From: Caldifarciminota bacterium
Lineage (GTDB): Bacteria > Hydrothermota > Tepidihabitantia > Tepidihabitantales > Tepidihabitantaceae
Length of the DNA stretch: 5,697 nucleotides
Direction: 5' to 3'
Assembly: GCA_016935295.1 (NCBI GenBank)
Contig: JAFGRF010000156.1
Coordinates: 1 to 5,697, forward strand
Part shown: positions 4,162-5,697 of the stretch, piece after piece
How positions within the stretch are numbered: position 1 is the stretch's first letter
Layout of the letters: each line of letters begins with the position of its first letter
The notes under the pieces: model-generated
Told to the model about the DNA's origin: nothing
Seen by the model: only the letters and a program-made list of their open reading frames with translations
The model's database searches: none
Program-made: the position numbers and the translations under genes

Positions 4162-5697
4162 TCAGGATTCTTTCTGAGGACGAAGCTGTGGAAAGAGAAT
4201 CACGTCGCGTATGGTCGGCGAGTTCGTAAGCAGCATGGCGATGCGGTCGATCCCGAGCCCGAGCCCGCCGGTCGGCGGCATGCCGTACTCGAGCGCGGTG
4301 CAATAGTCATCATCCACTGTCGCGAACTCCTCGTTCAAAGCCACCCCTTCTTCGAACCGCTGCCGCTGCTCGGCCGGGTCGTTGAGCTCGGAGAACGCGT
4401 TACCCAGCTCCATGCCGCAGATGACCGGCTCGAACCGCTCAACCAGTTCCGGGTTGTCGCGGTGGCTCTTGGCCAGCGGCGTCGTCACTTTCGGATGGTC
4501 CATCACGAACGTCGGGTCGATGATGTGGTCCTGAATCAGCTCGGAGAACAGCTTGTCCAGCAGCCTGGCGCGCGAGATATCGTCACCCGCCTCGACGTTG
4601 AACCGGGCCGCCACCTTCGCAAGCATCGGCATCGAGAGCTTGAGCGGGTCGGTCTCAATCCGTGCGGCAAGCGTGTCCACGAACTTCAACCGCTGCCACG
4701 GCCTGCCCAGGTCAATAACGTGGTCGCCGAACGGAATCTCGGTCTTGCCGCAGACCTCGAGGGCAAGGAACTTGAACAACTCCTCGACCAGCGCCATCAC
4801 GTCGTTGTAGTCGGCATACGCCCAGTAGAGCTCCATCTGCGAGAACTCGGGATTGTGGGTTCGGTCCAAGCCTTCGTTGCGGAAGTCCTTGCCGATTTCA
4901 AAGACCTTCTCCAGCCCGCCGACAATCAGCCGCTTCAGGTAGAGCTCGTCGGAAATCCGCATGAACATCTTCTGTTCGAGCACGTTGTAGAACGTCTCGA
5001 AAGGCCTTGCCGCCGCCCCGCCGTAGATCGGCTGCAGAATCGGTGTCTCGACTTCGATGAAACCGCGTTCCGCGAGGAAGCGCCGCACGAGCGCGGTAAT
5101 CCTCGTTCGATTCAGCAACACCTGCCGCGACTCCTGATTGACAATCAGGTCCACGTAGCGCTGCCGATAGCGCATCTCGACATCGGTGAGCCCGTGGAAC
5201 TTCTCGGGCAGCGGGTGGAGCGACTTCGTGAGCAAAACCAGCTCCTTCACGTTCACCGTGACCTCGCCTGTCCTGGTGCGGAACATCTCGCCCCGCACGC
5301 CAACGAAGTCTCCCAGGTCGAGCAGGCCCAGGTTCGCGAACGCCTGCTCACCCAGCGTGTCCTTGCGCAGGTAGAGCTGGAGCTTGCCGGTCTCATCCTG
5401 GATGTGGCCGAACTGCGTCTTCCCATGCTCCCGCCGCGACATCAGCCTGCCCGCAACGCTGACTTCGAGAGGCGCGGGACATGACCCAATTCCGCCCGGG
5501 GAATCGGGATCGTGTCCCGGAACGGGCCCAGGGACTGTACCGGATTGCGGCGCTCCTGGCGCCGGGGACTGTCCCTGCCCGCTCAGAGCCTCGAATTCCT
5601 CTACCGCTGCCGCATTCGTATGCGTCCGGTCCCACCTGTACGCGTACGGATTGACCCCGGCCTCGCGCAGCTTCGCGAGCTTGGCCAGCCGGACTTC
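4162..5697 (-). CDS. lysS: Class II lysyl-tRNA synthetase (N-terminus beyond the right edge)
   Basis: Charges tRNA(Lys) with lysine in the cytoplasm. 511 residues are visible; numbering here starts at the window edge. The N-terminal helix region (LAKLAKLREAGVNPYAY) leads into the OB-fold anticodon domain (about 80-160: VAGRLMSRREHGK, then LLTKSLHPLPEKFHGL). The class II core follows: motif 1 FIEVETPIL and GGAAARPF (about 213-233), motif 2 FRNEG with Arg273 and Glu275, then HNPEF, and motif 3 GLGLGIDR (Arg485), ending TIRDVILFPQLRP. The frame is open to the edge, so probably only 5-15 residues are missing. An ATG at 5440-5442 exists but lies inside the OB fold and is not the true start. Unusual is a Gly/Pro-rich insertion of about 37 residues (5470-5583) between the N-terminal helix and the first OB strand, encoded by a repeat-like sequence. 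The stop is followed by a type A hairpin. Confidence 0.96.
   Translation of the reverse strand, partial: EVRLAKLAKLREAGVNPYAYRWDRTHTNAAAVEEFEALSGQGQSPAPGAPQSGTVPGPVPGHDPDSPGGIGSCPAPLEVSVAGRLMSRREHGKTQFGHIQDETGKLQLYLRKDTLGEQAFANLGLLDLGDFVGVRGEMFRTRTGEVTVNVKELVLLTKSLHPLPEKFHGLTDVEMRYRQRYVDLIVNQESRQVLLNRTRITALVRRFLAERGFIEVETPILQPIYGGAAARPFETFYNVLEQKMFMRISDELYLKRLIVGGLEKVFEIGKDFRNEGLDRTHNPEFSQMELYWAYADYNDVMALVEELFKFLALEVCGKTEIPFGDHVIDLGRPWQRLKFVDTLAARIETDPLKLSMPMLAKVAARFNVEAGDDISRARLLDKLFSELIQDHIIDPTFVMDHPKVTTPLAKSHRDNPELVERFEPVICGMELGNAFSELNDPAEQRQRFEEGVALNEEFATVDDDYCTALEYGMPPTGGLGLGIDRIAMLLTNSPTIRDVILFPQLRPQKES
5470..5583. repeat. Type C repeat-like insertion in the lysS reading frame
   Basis: This stretch encodes about 37 extra residues rich in G, P and S in LysS, with no counterpart in E. 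coli LysS as I recall it. It contains an imperfect hairpin with arms 5475-5493 and 5500-5519 around a 6-nt loop (one bulge, two mismatches). It also holds two near-identical direct copies of GGGACTGTCCC at 5531-5541 (one change) and 5565-5575. The sequence style differs from types A and B. It resembles dispersed palindromes such as GGGACAGTCCC that I recall from other genomes; that link is from memory and unverified. Confidence 0.6.

Noticed and set aside
4114..5484. 456-codon open frame on the + strand opposite lysS
   Set aside because: Antisense shadow of lysS; its first residues come from the type A repeat and its composition (H, R, L, V, Q rich) is typical of a reverse-frame reading.

Overview
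The window is a high-GC bacterial segment in which every gene I can support lies on the minus strand, read from right to left. The order of transcription is lysS (right, N-terminus cut off by the window edge), a LolC/E-type permease, lolD, mcsA, mcsB and selA (left, only its first 114 codons are inside). The Lol lipoprotein-export genes point to a bacterium with an outer membrane. McsA/McsB (arginine kinase and activator) are best known from Firmicutes but also occur in several diderm phyla, and selA implies that the organism uses selenocysteine. The mixture fits an uncultured or candidate-phylum diderm better than a Firmicute or a classical proteobacterium. A WOR-3-like lineage is only a guess.

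Layout on the + coordinates: 1-344 selA (partial), 341-1387 mcsB, 1479-1967 mcsA, 2052-2831 lolD, 2824-4047 lolC/E, 4162-5697 lysS (partial). mcsB/selA overlap by 4 nt (GTGA) and lolC/lolD by 8 nt (ATGAGTGA), so both pairs look translationally coupled. The other three junctions are gaps of 84-114 nt. No gene-free stretch exceeds 300 bases, and I see no promoter or RNA gene.

What the genes do not explain is a set of dispersed hairpin repeats. Type A (three copies, one per gap) has 25-nt arms of alternating CAC and AAG triplets separated by single variable bases. All six arms agree at 20 positions and differ only at every fourth base. Type B (two copies) lies inside the 5' ends of lolD and selA, is translated in frame, and gives both proteins the identical peptide HSTTGPLDH. 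A third, unrelated element (type C) adds about 37 residues to LysS between its N-terminal helix and its OB fold. Thus all five gene junctions carry a hairpin repeat, and lysS carries one inside.

Functionally the genes are housekeeping: lysine charging, lipoprotein release from the inner membrane, phosphoarginine tagging of proteins and selenocysteyl-tRNA synthesis. The repeats are the part worth pursuing.
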